64,000 nt of DNA from Neoluteolibacter marinus (GCF_014904755.1 NZ_JACZFQ010000107.1:1-64000); one strand, 5' to 3'. Numbered from the stretch's first letter, positions 1 to 9,400 are shown. Numbers and translations are program-made. Notes: generated by a model from the sequence alone, not told the origin.

Positions 1-2567
1 TCGCCAACGCCGACGACGGCATCGAGTTCTTCGGTGGCACGGTCAACACCGACCACATGGTCCTCGCCTTCAACCAGGACGACGGCTTTGACATCGACCA
101 GGGCTACTCCGGCATCAACCAGTTCTGGTTCGCCATCCAGGCGCCTCTCCTCATCGACGGCGTCACCTCCGCCCACGACAACGGCGGCGAGTGGGACGGC
201 GTGACCGGAACCATCGCCGACAACGCCGACAACTCGGCCCCGGTGATCTACAACGCGACCTTCATCGGATCCGGCACCTCCGCCCTGCTCGGCAACGACA
301 AGGGCAGCAACGCCGTCTACATCGACGACCGCTTCAAGGGCAAAATCTACAACTCGGTGTTCGACGACTTCGCCGAAGACCTCATCGAGTCCTCCGGCGA
401 CGGCCCGGGAGCCGGCCTCGTCTTTGCCCACAACACCGTCGGCCGCTTCGGCGGTGGCACTCCGGGCAGCAACCTGACCTACCTCAATGGCACGGGCGCG
501 GCAGGAACGTTCTTCGACGCCGGCGGCGTGCCGATCAACGGCAACTCGAACGGTGGCGTGGATCCCCTCTACACTTCCTACAGCCGCAATGCCTCCCTCG
601 AACTCGAGGACATCGATCCCCGCCCTCAGGCCGGCTCGCCGCTCCTTACCGCCAACGGCGCCACGCTCCAGGCCGGAGCTCCGGTTGCCACGACCTTCCG
701 CGGCGCCTTCGGTTCCGTGAACTGGGCCGCCGGCTGGACCAAGATGGACCAGTCCAAGTTCTTCTCCAAGAAGGTGGACGTCATCGCCGAGCAGACGATC
801 GTCAACCCGAGCCTCGTCGCCAGCTACGGCCCCAACGTCCATCAGCTCAACGTCGACACCACCTGGACCAAGGACAACGTCTACATCCTCACCGACAAGG
901 TCTTCGTCACCGACGGCGCGACCCTCACCATCGAGCCGGGCACCAAGATCTACTCCACCCTCGACGACAAGGGCACCGGCACCAAGGACGACGATGACTT
1001 CGGTTCCATCGTGATCGTCCGCGGTTCCAAGATCATGGCCCAGGGCACCGCTGAGGAGCCGATCGTCATGACCACCATCGACGAGCTCGAAGTCGAGACC
1101 CAGACCGACATCGACGGTGACGGCTTCGTCGCCGAGGCCCCCACTGCCACCACCGCCGGCCGCTGGGGCGGCCTCGTGGTCCTCGGCAACGCGCCGATCG
1201 CCAACTACAGCGACACCACCAATATCGGCGAAGACCGCATCGAGGGCTTCCAGCCCGCCGCATCGAATGACCTCGACAGCGACTCCCGCGCCGACGTCAT
1301 CGAATACGGCGGCGCCAGCCCAGCCGACAACAGCGGCGTCATCAGCTACGTCTCGATCCGCCACGGCGGCTACGTCTACTCCGGCGCCAGCGAGATCAAC
1401 GGCCTCACCCTCGGCGGTGTCGGCTCCGGCACCACCATCAACCACGTCGAGGTCTACGCCAACGCCGACGACGGCATCGAGTTCTTCGGTGGCACGGTCA
1501 ACACCGACCACATGATCCTCGCCTTCAACCAGGACGACGGCTTCGACATCGACCAGGGCTACTCCGGCACCAACCAGTTCTGGTTCGTCATCCAGGCCCC
1601 GCTGCTCATCGACGGCGTCACCTCCGCCCACGACAACGGCGGCGAATGGGACGGCGTGACGGGAACGATCGCCGACAATGCCAACAACTCGGCCCCGGTG
1701 ATCTACAACGCGACCTTCATCGGCTCCGGCGTCACCGCCCTGGTCGGCAATGACAAGGGTAACAACGCGATCTACATCGACGACCGCTTCAAGGGCAAGG
1801 TCTACAACTCGGTGTTCGATGACTTCGCCGAAGACCTCATCGAGTCCTCCGGCGACGGCCCGGGAGCCGGCCTCGTGTTCGCCCACAACACCATCGGTCG
1901 CTTCGGCGGCGGATCCTACACCGGGTCCAATGCCAGCAACCTGTCGTTCCTGAACGGCTCCGGGGCAACCGGCACCTTCTTCGACGCCGCGGGCGCTCCG
2001 ATCAACGGCAACTCGAACGGCGGGGTGAACCCGATGTTCCGCGCCTACAGCCGCGACGTCGATCTCAACCTGGTCGCCATCGACCCGCGTCCGGCCGCCG
2101 GATCGCCGCTGCTTTCCAGCAGCTTGCAGGGTGGTGCGCCTGTCGCCGCCAGCTTCCGGGGCGCCTTCGGCTCGGAGAACTGGGCTGCTGGCTGGACCAA
2201 GATGAGCTTCGACGGAACGCTACAGGGTGAGGTCGCCGGTGGCGGTGCCGCCCCGTTCGCCGACGTCGACAACGACGGCATCTCCGACACCCTCGAAAGC
2301 AGCCCCGAGCTCCAGGCTCTCGGCTTCACCGTCGGGGTCAACGATGCCGCCTTGTTCGCCTCGATCTACACGGAAGACGCGATCCAGGATCTGGTGACCG
2401 GCAACCAGGTGGTCGTCCAGAAGAACGGTGCCAACGTCACGCTCAGCCTGCCGTTGTTCCGCTCCACGGATCTGTCGACCTTCGATCCGGCTCCGGCGCT
2501 GGAAGCAACCTTCCCGGGAGCCCCGGACAAGGAGTTCTATCGCATCGAAGTCAATGGCGCTGAATAA
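1..2567 (+). CDS. Duplicated beta-helix-like surface protein (5' end outside window)
   Basis: The reading frame is open from the first bases, so the start lies upstream; at least 854 residues are encoded here. The sequence is rich in Gly, Asn and Asp, with motifs such as NADDGIEFFGG, GRWGGLVVLGNAP and GDGPGAGLVFAHNT, typical of secreted right-handed beta-helix-like proteins of Bacteroidota and Verrucomicrobiota. A module of about 485 residues occurs twice: bases 3 onward are repeated almost exactly from 1458. The last 100 residues form a different domain with a DVDNDGISD calcium-type motif and end in EFYRIEVNGAE, the C-terminal module seen in other secreted proteins here. Function is unknown; the neighbouring TonB and porin genes suggest a role at the outer membrane, which is inference. 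Confidence 0.8.
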   Translation, partial: ANADDGIEFFGGTVNTDHMVLAFNQDDGFDIDQGYSGINQFWFAIQAPLLIDGVTSAHDNGGEWDGVTGTIADNADNSAPVIYNATFIGSGTSALLGNDKGSNAVYIDDRFKGKIYNSVFDDFAEDLIESSGDGPGAGLVFAHNTVGRFGGGTPGSNLTYLNGTGAAGTFFDAGGVPINGNSNGGVDPLYTSYSRNASLELEDIDPRPQAGSPLLTANGATLQAGAPVATTFRGAFGSVNWAAGWTKMDQSKFFSKKVDVIAEQTIVNPSLVASYGPNVHQLNVDTTWTKDNVYILTDKVFVTDGATLTIEPGTKIYSTLDDKGTGTKDDDDFGSIVIVRGSKIMAQGTAEEPIVMTTIDELEVETQTDIDGDGFVAEAPTATTAGRWGGLVVLGNAPIANYSDTTNIGEDRIEGFQPAASNDLDSDSRADVIEYGGASPADNSGVISYVSIRHGGYVYSGASEINGLTLGGVGSGTTINHVEVYANADDGIEFFGGTVNTDHMILAFNQDDGFDIDQGYSGTNQFWFVIQAPLLIDGVTSAHDNGGEWDGVTGTIADNANNSAPVIYNATFIGSGVTALVGNDKGNNAIYIDDRFKGKVYNSVFDDFAEDLIESSGDGPGAGLVFAHNTIGRFGGGSYTGSNASNLSFLNGSGATGTFFDAAGAPINGNSNGGVNPMFRAYSRDVDLNLVAIDPRPAAGSPLLSSSLQGGAPVAASFRGAFGSENWAAGWTKMSFDGTLQGEVAGGGAAPFADVDNDGISDTLESSPELQALGFTVGVNDAALFASIYTEDAIQDLVTGNQVVVQKNGANVTLSLPLFRSTDLSTFDPAPALEATFPGAPDKEFYRIEVNGAE
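3..2200 (+). repeat. In-gene tandem duplication, unit about 1455 bp
   Basis: The segment beginning at base 3 reappears from 1458 with only scattered substitutions through about 470/1925, then diverges more but stays alignable to about 750/2200. The period of 1455 bp equals 485 codons, so the frame is kept. The unit at the left edge is incomplete, so more copies may lie upstream. Confidence 0.85.
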
Positions 2568-2595
2568 GCCGCCTATTTGACGAAAGCGTCACATC

Positions 2596-2630
2596 GGGGC
2601 CATCGGCAAACGCCGGTGGCCCCCTTTTTC
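2596..2630 (+). terminator. Rho-independent terminator
   Basis: Arms 2596-2607 and 2612-2623 form a GC-rich stem of about 12 bp around an AAAC loop, followed by a T-run at 2625-2629. It ends the beta-helix gene and sits only about 20 bases before the first gene of the TonB operon. Confidence 0.85.
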
Positions 2631-2648
2631 TTCCCGCCGTTACCCGCC

Positions 2649-3440
2649 ATGCGCATTCATCGTCTGCTTCCCGGTGTCGTTTTCGCCACCTGGCCCCTGA
2701 TGGCTCAGGAGCCCGCCGCCCCCGCCAATGGTCCCTCCGAACTCCGCAAGTCGGTCCGTGAATGGATCGAAACCATGCAGGAAATCCAGAAGGAGGAAGA
2801 CTCCTGGGAGAAGGATCGCGAGATCCTGAAGGGCTACAAGGAAGGCCTCGAAACCGAAATCGAAACCCTCAAGGAACAGATCGAACGCGCCAAGACAGAA
2901 CGCGACAGCGCCGCCAAGGAGGACCTCGAGAAGATCGCCGAGCGCGATTCCTACGCCGCGGCCCGCGAGTCGCTCGCCAAGTCGATTGCGGAACTTGAAA
3001 CCGGCCTCCTTGCGAGCCTGCCGCTGCTCCCCGAGACCCTGCTGAAGGAGCCGAAGGTCGCGCAGATCGTGGAGGAGATCAAAAAGGACTCCGCCCTCAA
3101 GGGCAAGGACGCCGAAAAGGCGATGACCCGCCGTCTCAACAACAGCCTCAACCTGCTCGCCGAGTCCGAGAAGTTCCAGCAAGCCGTCCACCTCCGCGAG
3201 GACCTGCTCTACAAGACCGCCGACGGCCGCGAGTTCAACATGAAGGTCCTCTACTTCGGCCTCGCCGCCGCCTACGCCGTCAATGAGTCCGGCGACGTCG
3301 CCGTCGTCGGCACCCCCACCCCGTCGGGCTGGGTCTTCACCGAGCGTCCCGACCTTGCCGCCCGCATCACCGAACTCGTCGGCGTCACCACCGGCGACAT
3401 GGATGCCAAATTCGTCTCACTCCCGATCGATCTCCCATGA
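2649..3440 (+). CDS. DUF3450-like periplasmic coiled-coil protein of a TonB cluster
   Basis: The product is 263 residues. ATG 2649 was chosen because it gives a hydrophobic leader ending near LMAQ; the longer frame from 2577 would run through the terminator. Residues about 30-125 are charged heptad-like coiled coil, followed by a domain with AEKFQ-like and YFGLAAAYAV segments that resemble DUF3450. In marine gammaproteobacteria DUF3450 is the first gene of the cluster DUF3450-ttpC-exbB-exbD-tonB-TPR, and the order here is the same. It overlaps the next gene by ATGA (3437-3440). Its exact role is not established; a periplasmic partner of TtpC is the usual proposal. Confidence 0.7.
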   Translation: MRIHRLLPGVVFATWPLMAQEPAAPANGPSELRKSVREWIETMQEIQKEEDSWEKDREILKGYKEGLETEIETLKEQIERAKTERDSAAKEDLEKIAERDSYAAARESLAKSIAELETGLLASLPLLPETLLKEPKVAQIVEEIKKDSALKGKDAEKAMTRRLNNSLNLLAESEKFQQAVHLREDLLYKTADGREFNMKVLYFGLAAAYAVNESGDVAVVGTPTPSGWVFTERPDLAARITELVGVTTGDMDAKFVSLPIDLP

Positions 3441-4879
3441 AGCCCGCGCTTCCCCTCTTTCTCCTCGGCCTGCTGGCCGCCCCGCTCCACGCCCAGGATC
3501 CGGTTGAACGGTCCCGCGCCGACCTGACCCAGGCCCGCAAGGAGCTGGACAGCACCCACAAGGAATATACCGACCTGCGCGCCGGGGTTTACCGCGAGAT
3601 CAACCGCCTCGACGACGAGGCGCTAAAACTCTCCAAGGAGCTCCGCGCCCTCGAGCACGAACGGGAACAGCGGACCGCCCACAAGCGGACGCTCGAGAAC
3701 AATCTGCTCACCGAGAAGACCAACTTCGATTACTCGGCCGGCATCCTCAACAACTACGGCAAGTCGATGGCGACCCGCCTGCACCCCGCGGAGAACCAGC
3801 TGCTGCTCGAAAAGATCCAGCAAGCCGAGCAGCGCGCCGCCGCGGCCGGCACCGACCACATCGCCGAGCTCAAGGAACGCATGGACATCGCCCGGCTCGG
3901 CCTCCAGCGGCTTGGCGCCATCAGCGGTGGCCAACGTTTCGAAGGCAAGGCCCTGCGCAACGGCAGCGAGGCCTTGAAAGGCTCCTTCCTCATGCTCGGC
4001 CCCGCCGTCCTCTTCGCGGAGCAGAACGGCGGTTTCGAAGGCGTCGCCTCGTTCGCCGCCACCGGCTCCGGATTGCCGACGGTCGTCGCCATCAGCCAGG
4101 ACGGCTCCACTCCCTTCGCCGGCACCATTGCCAGCGGCAAGGGCGAGGTCCCGCTCGACGGCAGCATGGGCAAGGCCATCGAGGTCGCCGCGGCCCAGGA
4201 ATCGATCGGTGAAACCGTCGAGAAAGGCGGCATCGTCGGCCACTGCATCCTCGGCCTCGGTCTGATCGCCCTCCTCCTGACCACCTTCAAGGTCTTCGAA
4301 ATCACCCGCTTCCCCGTCCCGTCGCGGCGCGAGATCAACGCAATCCTCGACGACCTGATCGCCCACCGCCGCCAGGACGCGATCGCCAAGGCCGACAAGC
4401 TCCAGGGCATGGCCGGCGACCTGGTCCAGACCGGCGTGCAGCGCTTCCACGAAAAGCGCCGCATCCTCGAGGAGGCGATGTTCGAGAAGATGGTCTCGAT
4501 CAAGCCGCGGCTCGAGCGCTTCCTCCCCTTTCTCGGCCTGACCGCCGCCGCCGCGCCGCTGATGGGACTTCTCGGCACCGTGCTGGGCATCATCAAGACC
4601 TTCAAGCAGATGGCGATCTACGGCACCGGCAACGCCAGCAGCTTCTCCGCCGGCATTTCCGAAGCGCTCATCACCACCGCCGAGGGCCTGGTCGTCGCCA
4701 TCCCGGTGCTCGTCCTGCACGGCATGATGAAGAGCCTGGTGAAGAGCAAGTTCGGCGAAGTCGAGGCCATCGCCATCGCGCTGATGAACGGCACCACCGA
4801 GGTCGAGCGCCGCACCGCCCGGGCCTCCCTCGACGACACCGACGAGGACGACATCGAGTTCGCCCCATCCCCTGCCTGA
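3437..4879 (+). CDS. TtpC-like long MotA/TolQ/ExbB proton channel protein
   Basis: This 480-residue protein starts with a signal peptide (MKPALPLFLLGLLAAPLHAQ), has a coiled coil at about 25-150, a periplasmic region, and a C-terminal MotA/TolQ/ExbB domain. Transmembrane segments are visible at about 264-285, 362-390 (with GLLGTVLGII) and 411-432 (ALITTAEGL, the ExbB/TolQ signature). Length and architecture match TtpC, which works with a second, short ExbB in TonB2-type systems. It would sit in the inner membrane and couple proton flow to TonB. It lies between the DUF3450-like gene and exbB in one operon. Confidence 0.85.
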   Translation: MKPALPLFLLGLLAAPLHAQDPVERSRADLTQARKELDSTHKEYTDLRAGVYREINRLDDEALKLSKELRALEHEREQRTAHKRTLENNLLTEKTNFDYSAGILNNYGKSMATRLHPAENQLLLEKIQQAEQRAAAAGTDHIAELKERMDIARLGLQRLGAISGGQRFEGKALRNGSEALKGSFLMLGPAVLFAEQNGGFEGVASFAATGSGLPTVVAISQDGSTPFAGTIASGKGEVPLDGSMGKAIEVAAAQESIGETVEKGGIVGHCILGLGLIALLLTTFKVFEITRFPVPSRREINAILDDLIAHRRQDAIAKADKLQGMAGDLVQTGVQRFHEKRRILEEAMFEKMVSIKPRLERFLPFLGLTAAAAPLMGLLGTVLGIIKTFKQMAIYGTGNASSFSAGISEALITTAEGLVVAIPVLVLHGMMKSLVKSKFGEVEAIAIALMNGTTEVERRTARASLDDTDEDDIEFAPSPA

Positions 4880-4886
4880 TCCCGCC

Positions 4887-5495
4887 ATGCTCTCGATGTT
4901 CCGCGATGCCCTCCAGTTGTTCCTGTCAGGCGGGGGGATCATGTACATGCTCGGGGCCGTTGCCTTCATCCTCTACGCCACCGCCTTCGCGGCGCTCGCC
5001 TACGTCAACAAGGGCAACCTCAATGAGAAGGACGCCGACCACTGGCACCACTGGATCGAGAAGCCGGAAGACGCCAAAGGCCGGATGGGCGAGGCCATGC
5101 GCTACGTCCTCCACGGTCCCCGCCTGACCGCCAAGACCGTCCAGCGCCGCTTCGACGAGGTGAGGCTCAACATCCTCGCCGCCATCGACCGCCGCCTGGT
5201 GGTGGTCAACACCCTCGTCGCCGCCGCCCCGCTGGCGGGACTGTTAGGAACGGTCATGGGCATGCTGTCGATGTTCGCCGGTCTGTCCCAGGGCAAGGGT
5301 GCCTCGGGCATGCAGAAGGTCGCCGATGGCATGCAGCAGGCCCTCATCACCACCCAGACCGGCCTCACCATCGCCCTGCCCGGGCTGTTCATCGCGCTCA
5401 TCGTCAAAAACAAGCGCAATGCCATTTCCGCCGCCCTGACCCGGGTGGAAAGCCTCATCCTTACCTCCCGCTTCCAGCGCGAACTCCAACCGTAA
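4887..5495 (+). CDS. exbB: ExbB-type biopolymer transport protein
   Basis: The product is 202 residues with three membrane segments: about 16-40, 105-130 (APLAGLLGTVMGML) and 152-174 (ALITTQTGLTIALPG). These are the hallmarks of the MotA/TolQ/ExbB family in its short form. It follows the long paralogue by 7 bases and precedes exbD by 6, so the two ExbB-like proteins are co-expressed, as in TonB2/TtpC clusters. The expected role is the proton-conducting stator subunit of the TonB motor. Assignment as ExbB rather than TolQ rests on the tonB gene in the operon. Confidence 0.9.
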   Translation: MLSMFRDALQLFLSGGGIMYMLGAVAFILYATAFAALAYVNKGNLNEKDADHWHHWIEKPEDAKGRMGEAMRYVLHGPRLTAKTVQRRFDEVRLNILAAIDRRLVVVNTLVAAAPLAGLLGTVMGMLSMFAGLSQGKGASGMQKVADGMQQALITTQTGLTIALPGLFIALIVKNKRNAISAALTRVESLILTSRFQRELQP

Positions 5496-5501
5496 CCCGC
5501 C

Positions 5502-5909
5502 ATGTTCGGACGCAGCCTTTCCGACGACGCCGATGAAGAGGTCCACGTCGACCTCTCCTCGATGATCGACTGTATCTTCATCCTGCTCATCTTCTTCATC
5601 GTCTCCACCGTCTTCGTCGAGGAGACCGGCGTGACGGTGAACAAGCCCGACCTCGGCAGCGCGAGCAGCCTGGAGAGCAACAGCATCCTCCTCGCCGTCA
5701 CCGCCGAGAACAAGGTCTACTACGGTGGTGAAAGCATCGGCGTCCAGGGCGTGATCGGGAAGATCAAGCCGCTGCTCGCCGAGGACGCCGAGATGCCGGT
5801 GATCATCCAGGGCGACAAGGACGCCACCCACGGCGTCGTCCAGCAGGTCCACGACCAGGCGATCCTCGCCGGCGCGGACAAGACCAAGATCTCGATCTCG
5901 ACCAAGTAA
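5502..5909 (+). CDS. exbD: ExbD-type biopolymer transport protein
   Basis: The product is 135 residues, normal for ExbD/TolR. A single membrane helix at about 22-42 carries the conserved aspartate needed for proton translocation (DLSSMIDCIFILL). The rest is the periplasmic domain, ending with VQQVHDQAILAGADKTKISIST. The stop codon abuts the tonB start directly. Confidence 0.93.
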   Translation: MFGRSLSDDADEEVHVDLSSMIDCIFILLIFFIVSTVFVEETGVTVNKPDLGSASSLESNSILLAVTAENKVYYGGESIGVQGVIGKIKPLLAEDAEMPVIIQGDKDATHGVVQQVHDQAILAGADKTKISISTK

Positions 5910-6563
5910 ATGGCGATCCAGCGTCACGTTTACCGGCCGCCGCGCGGCAAGATGTCCGGGGTCTTCGCGATCCTCGGCGGCGTGATCGCGACCATCGCCG
6001 TCTTCGTCGCGATCCCGCTCTCGCAGAAACTGGCCGACATGACCGCCAAGCCGGTCGTCGAGCCGGAAGAGATCTCGATCGCCCCGCCGGAGACCGAACT
6101 CCTGGCCGAAATGGAGCCGCCGCCGGAACCGGAGGAAGAACCGCCACCGCCGGAACCGATGGACGAGCCGACCGACATCGACAGCGGCCTCGACCTCTCC
6201 GACCTGCCGCTCGGCACCGGAGGCGGTGGCTTCGTGATGAACATCCCGAAGTTCGCGATGAAGGGCGACGACGCCTTCGGTGGCATGGACAGCCCGCCGG
6301 TCCCGACCTCCAAGTTCCCGCCGAGCTACCCGAGCAGCCTGCTTTCCAAGGGCATCGGCGGCAAGGTCCTGATCGCCTGCGAAGTCGACGAGTCGGGCAA
6401 GATCATATCAACCAAGGTCCGCCAGAGTTCCGGCCACCCGGAACTCGACAAGGCCGCCCTCGCCGCGGTCACGCGGTGGAAATTCAAGCCCGGCACCAAG
6501 TCCGGCCGCAAGGTCCGCGCCAGCTGCGTGGTGCCGTTCAATTTCGAAGTGAAGAAGAACTGA
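5910..6563 (+). CDS. tonB: TonB energy transducer
   Basis: The product is 217 residues: N-terminal membrane anchor at about 17-37, a Pro/Glu-rich periplasm-spanning stretch (about 49-85, with PPPEPEEEPPPPEP) and a C-terminal TonB domain at about 140-217 (YPSSLLSKGIGGKV, then VTRWKFKPG and VVPFNFEV). It would transfer energy from the ExbB/ExbD motor to TonB-dependent receptors. No TonB-dependent receptor gene is inside the window. It shares one base with the TPR gene that follows (TGATG). Confidence 0.93.
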   Translation: MAIQRHVYRPPRGKMSGVFAILGGVIATIAVFVAIPLSQKLADMTAKPVVEPEEISIAPPETELLAEMEPPPEPEEEPPPPEPMDEPTDIDSGLDLSDLPLGTGGGGFVMNIPKFAMKGDDAFGGMDSPPVPTSKFPPSYPSSLLSKGIGGKVLIACEVDESGKIISTKVRQSSGHPELDKAALAAVTRWKFKPGTKSGRKVRASCVVPFNFEVKKN

Positions 6564-8077
6564 TGATCCGTTTCCTCATCCCCGCCCTCACCGTCGCCGC
6601 GGCGATTCCCCACGCCGCCGCGCAGAAGATCGATGCCCCGCCGAACCTCTTCCGCGACCCGAAGTTCGTGAAGGAGTTCGTCGGCAGCTACGGCTTCATT
6701 TCCGAAGTCGAACCGCGCGTCTCGAACGAGGAGCAGGCGCTGCTGGTCAAGGTCGGCGAGCTCTTCAACAAGAACCAGTTCACCACCGCCGAGCAGGAGA
6801 TCGTCCGCTTCATCAAGGAGACGGAAGCCCCGACCGATCCCGAGAAGCCGCCGGGCGAGATCAGCGCCGCGATGGTCTTCGTGCTCGGAAACCTCTACTT
6901 CTCCGCCGACCGCCAGGACGAGGCGCGCCGCGCCTTCCTCGAGGCCATCCGCCGCTTCCCGCGCTTCCGCCGCGCCCACACCAACCTCGGCTACCTCTAC
7001 ATCTCCCAGAACAAGGTCGATGACGCCATGCCGATGCTCCAGAAGGCCATCGAGCTGGGCGAGACCAGCCCCCGCACCTACGGCATCCTCGGCTACTGCT
7101 ACCTGCAGAAGAGCAACGCCATCGCCGCCGAGAACGCCTACCGCCAGGCCTACCTGCTCGACCCGAAGAACCGCGACTGGAAGCTCGGCCTCGCGCAGGC
7201 GCTGATGCAGCAGGAAAAGATGGAGGAAGCGACCAGCATGCTCGACACGCTGATCGCCGAGAACCCGGGCGACCGCCAGCTCTGGCTCCAGCAGGCCAAC
7301 GCCCTGATCGCCCAGGACAAGAAGATCGACGCCGCGGTCAACCTCGAGGCCCTGCGGCTGAAAGGACTCGCCGGCGAAAACGAGCTCAACCTCCTCGGCA
7401 ACCTCTACATGGACCAGGGTGAAGCCCAGCTCGCGCTCTTCGCCTACACCGAGGCGATCGAAAAGGCGGACAAGTTCGACGTCTCGCGCGCCCTCAAGTC
7501 GGCCCGCATCCTCAATGACTACGGCTATCCGGAAAAAGCCGAAACCCTCGTCGGCCGGATCGAGAAGGCTGCCTCCGCCAGCCTCACCAGCGCCGAGAAG
7601 ACCGAGCTGGAACTGGTCAAGGTCCGCGTTGCCCGCGGCGCCGGCGACACCGCCCGGGTCGGCAGCCTGCTGCAGGACCTCCGTGCCTCCGACCCCGCCA
7701 ACGGCGAGGTCATCGTCGAGCTCGGCCGCCACTTCGACGACATCGCCCGCGCGGAGACCGACGAGGACAAGCGCGCCGCCGCGCTGGTCGAGGCCAAGAC
7801 CTACTACAAACTGGCCAGCGAGATGGACGCCGTGGCTTACCAGGCGAACCTCGGGTTGGGCCAGCTTCTCGTACGAGAAAAGCAGTATTCCGAGGGCCTG
7901 CCCCACATCCAGCGCGCCGTCGCGCTCAAGACCGGCGACAAGTCCAGCCTCGAGCAATACCTCAGCCGCGTCCGCCGCGCCGCCGACCGCGAGCGTCAGC
8001 GCGAGGAACGCGAGGAGGCCGAACGCGCCGAAGCCGCCGCCCGCGAGGAAGCCGCGAAGAACGCCGCCGACAAATGA
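6563..8077 (+). CDS. Secreted TPR-repeat protein of the TonB operon
   Basis: The product is 504 residues. ATG 6563 overlaps the tonB stop and begins a signal peptide (MIRFLIPALTVAAAIPHAAA). Tetratricopeptide-type helical repeats fill about residues 60-460, for example FVLGNLYFSADRQDEARRAF and YLYISQNKVDDAMPML, followed by a charged Arg/Glu/Ala-rich tail. TPR proteins are the usual last gene of DUF3450-ttpC-exbB-exbD-tonB clusters and in Vibrio support TonB2 function. It is probably periplasmic. The coding sequence overlaps the porin start by ATGA. Confidence 0.85.
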   Translation: MIRFLIPALTVAAAIPHAAAQKIDAPPNLFRDPKFVKEFVGSYGFISEVEPRVSNEEQALLVKVGELFNKNQFTTAEQEIVRFIKETEAPTDPEKPPGEISAAMVFVLGNLYFSADRQDEARRAFLEAIRRFPRFRRAHTNLGYLYISQNKVDDAMPMLQKAIELGETSPRTYGILGYCYLQKSNAIAAENAYRQAYLLDPKNRDWKLGLAQALMQQEKMEEATSMLDTLIAENPGDRQLWLQQANALIAQDKKIDAAVNLEALRLKGLAGENELNLLGNLYMDQGEAQLALFAYTEAIEKADKFDVSRALKSARILNDYGYPEKAETLVGRIEKAASASLTSAEKTELELVKVRVARGAGDTARVGSLLQDLRASDPANGEVIVELGRHFDDIARAETDEDKRAAALVEAKTYYKLASEMDAVAYQANLGLGQLLVREKQYSEGLPHIQRAVALKTGDKSSLEQYLSRVRRAADRERQREEREEAERAEAAAREEAAKNAADK

Positions 8078-9387
8078 CCGCCATGAAACACTTTCCCCAC
8101 CCTGTGCTGCCCGCCGGTGCGGCGCTCCTGCTCCTCGCCCCGCTCCACGCCAACGAGGCGCTGGATGTGCTGGAAGGCAAGAAGGATGCCGCCGCCGTCG
8201 CCCTGCCCCCCGCCGAGGGAGAAAGCGAAGGCGCTGAGAAACCGGTATTGATCACGCCCGACTGGGCTCCCAGTCCGCCCGACCCGGTCTGGTCGAAGGC
8301 GGTTCTCTTCGAGGACCCGTCGAACCCTTACGTCCAGCAGCTGGCGATCAGCGGGCTCTTCCACTGGAGCGGTGCCTGGGGCGAAGCGACTCCCGAGGGC
8401 GGCCGCGCGGTCGATCTCGACAGCACCCGCACCCGCCGCGCCCGGCTCGGCGCGCGGATGAGGGCCTTCAACAACACCGAGATCGAGGCCGTCGCGGAGT
8501 TCGCGGGGGATTCCAACTTCAACGGCATCGAGCGGCTCAAGGGCACAACCCGCTTCCTCGACAACACCTGGGTCAGCTACGGCAAGATGCGGCCCGGCTT
8601 CTCGATCGAGTACTCGACCGAACCCCAGGACCTGCTGGTCCCCGAGCGCTCGCTGCTGGTGAACATGGTCGCCCCGGCGTCCACCCTCGGCATCATGGTC
8701 GGGCAGGACTCCGGACGCTGGGACTGGGCGCTCGGCTGGTACTCGTCCGACAACGACTCGAACATCCCGGGCATCGAGGGCGACGGCTTCCTGCTGGCGA
8801 AACTCGGCTACGAGACCGACGAGCCGAACGCCGATGGCACGCCGATGAGAACCCGCTGGCACCTCGACTACATCTACAACTTCGACGAGAGCAACAACCC
8901 GGCGATCCCCCGCTACAACGTCGCCGGCCGCCGCTCGGCCAACGGCAACCAGCTGATCGCCCGCAACCCCGCGTTCCGACACCTGTTCTCGGCCGGCGTC
9001 GAGATCGAGCAGGGCAAGTTCGGATTCGCCAGCGACTTCATCCTCGCCAACGGCGACACCAATGCCTTGGGGCTGAGCCTGACACCGAGCTACTGGGCGC
9101 TGCCCGGCACCCTCCAGATCGTCGGCCGCTACGCCTACGCCGACACCGACGATGCCGGAGGCCTGGTCGGGGGCATGGGCACCTCGAGCGACCTCCACTT
9201 CGACTCCAGCCCGGTCTTCATCGGCGACGAGTACCATTCGTTCTACCTCGGCGCCAACCTCCACCTCTATCAGGACGATCTGATCCTGATGAACGGCCTC
9301 GAACACGTCCTGCTCAAGGACCAGGCCGGCGGCGGTTTCGACTCCGACGCCTGGATCTGGCACTCCGGCGCCCGCCTGTCGTTCTAA
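8074..9387 (+). CDS. OprO/OprP-like (phosphate-selective type) outer membrane porin
   Basis: The product is 437 residues from ATG 8074 (ATGA overlap); a start at 8083 would give a cleaner signal peptide, MKHFPHPVLPAGAALLLLAP, ending at LHA. The mature part has amphipathic beta strands rich in Asp, Trp and Tyr and ends in a terminal-Phe strand (SGARLSF), typical of outer-membrane barrels. Motifs such as NTWVSYGKMRPGFSIEY and GWYSSDND resemble the Porin_O_P family. Phosphate or polyphosphate uptake is known for family members, but the substrate here cannot be read from sequence. Confidence 0.78.
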   Translation: MTAMKHFPHPVLPAGAALLLLAPLHANEALDVLEGKKDAAAVALPPAEGESEGAEKPVLITPDWAPSPPDPVWSKAVLFEDPSNPYVQQLAISGLFHWSGAWGEATPEGGRAVDLDSTRTRRARLGARMRAFNNTEIEAVAEFAGDSNFNGIERLKGTTRFLDNTWVSYGKMRPGFSIEYSTEPQDLLVPERSLLVNMVAPASTLGIMVGQDSGRWDWALGWYSSDNDSNIPGIEGDGFLLAKLGYETDEPNADGTPMRTRWHLDYIYNFDESNNPAIPRYNVAGRRSANGNQLIARNPAFRHLFSAGVEIEQGKFGFASDFILANGDTNALGLSLTPSYWALPGTLQIVGRYAYADTDDAGGLVGGMGTSSDLHFDSSPVFIGDEYHSFYLGANLHLYQDDLILMNGLEHVLLKDQAGGGFDSDAWIWHSGARLSF

Positions 9388-9400
9388 CCCAGCACCTCCC

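Noticed and set aside
6326-7957. Long minus-strand open frame opposite the TPR gene
   Set aside because: Leu/Val/Gly-rich shadow of a TPR coding sequence; the TonB operon continues on the plus strand with tight overlaps.
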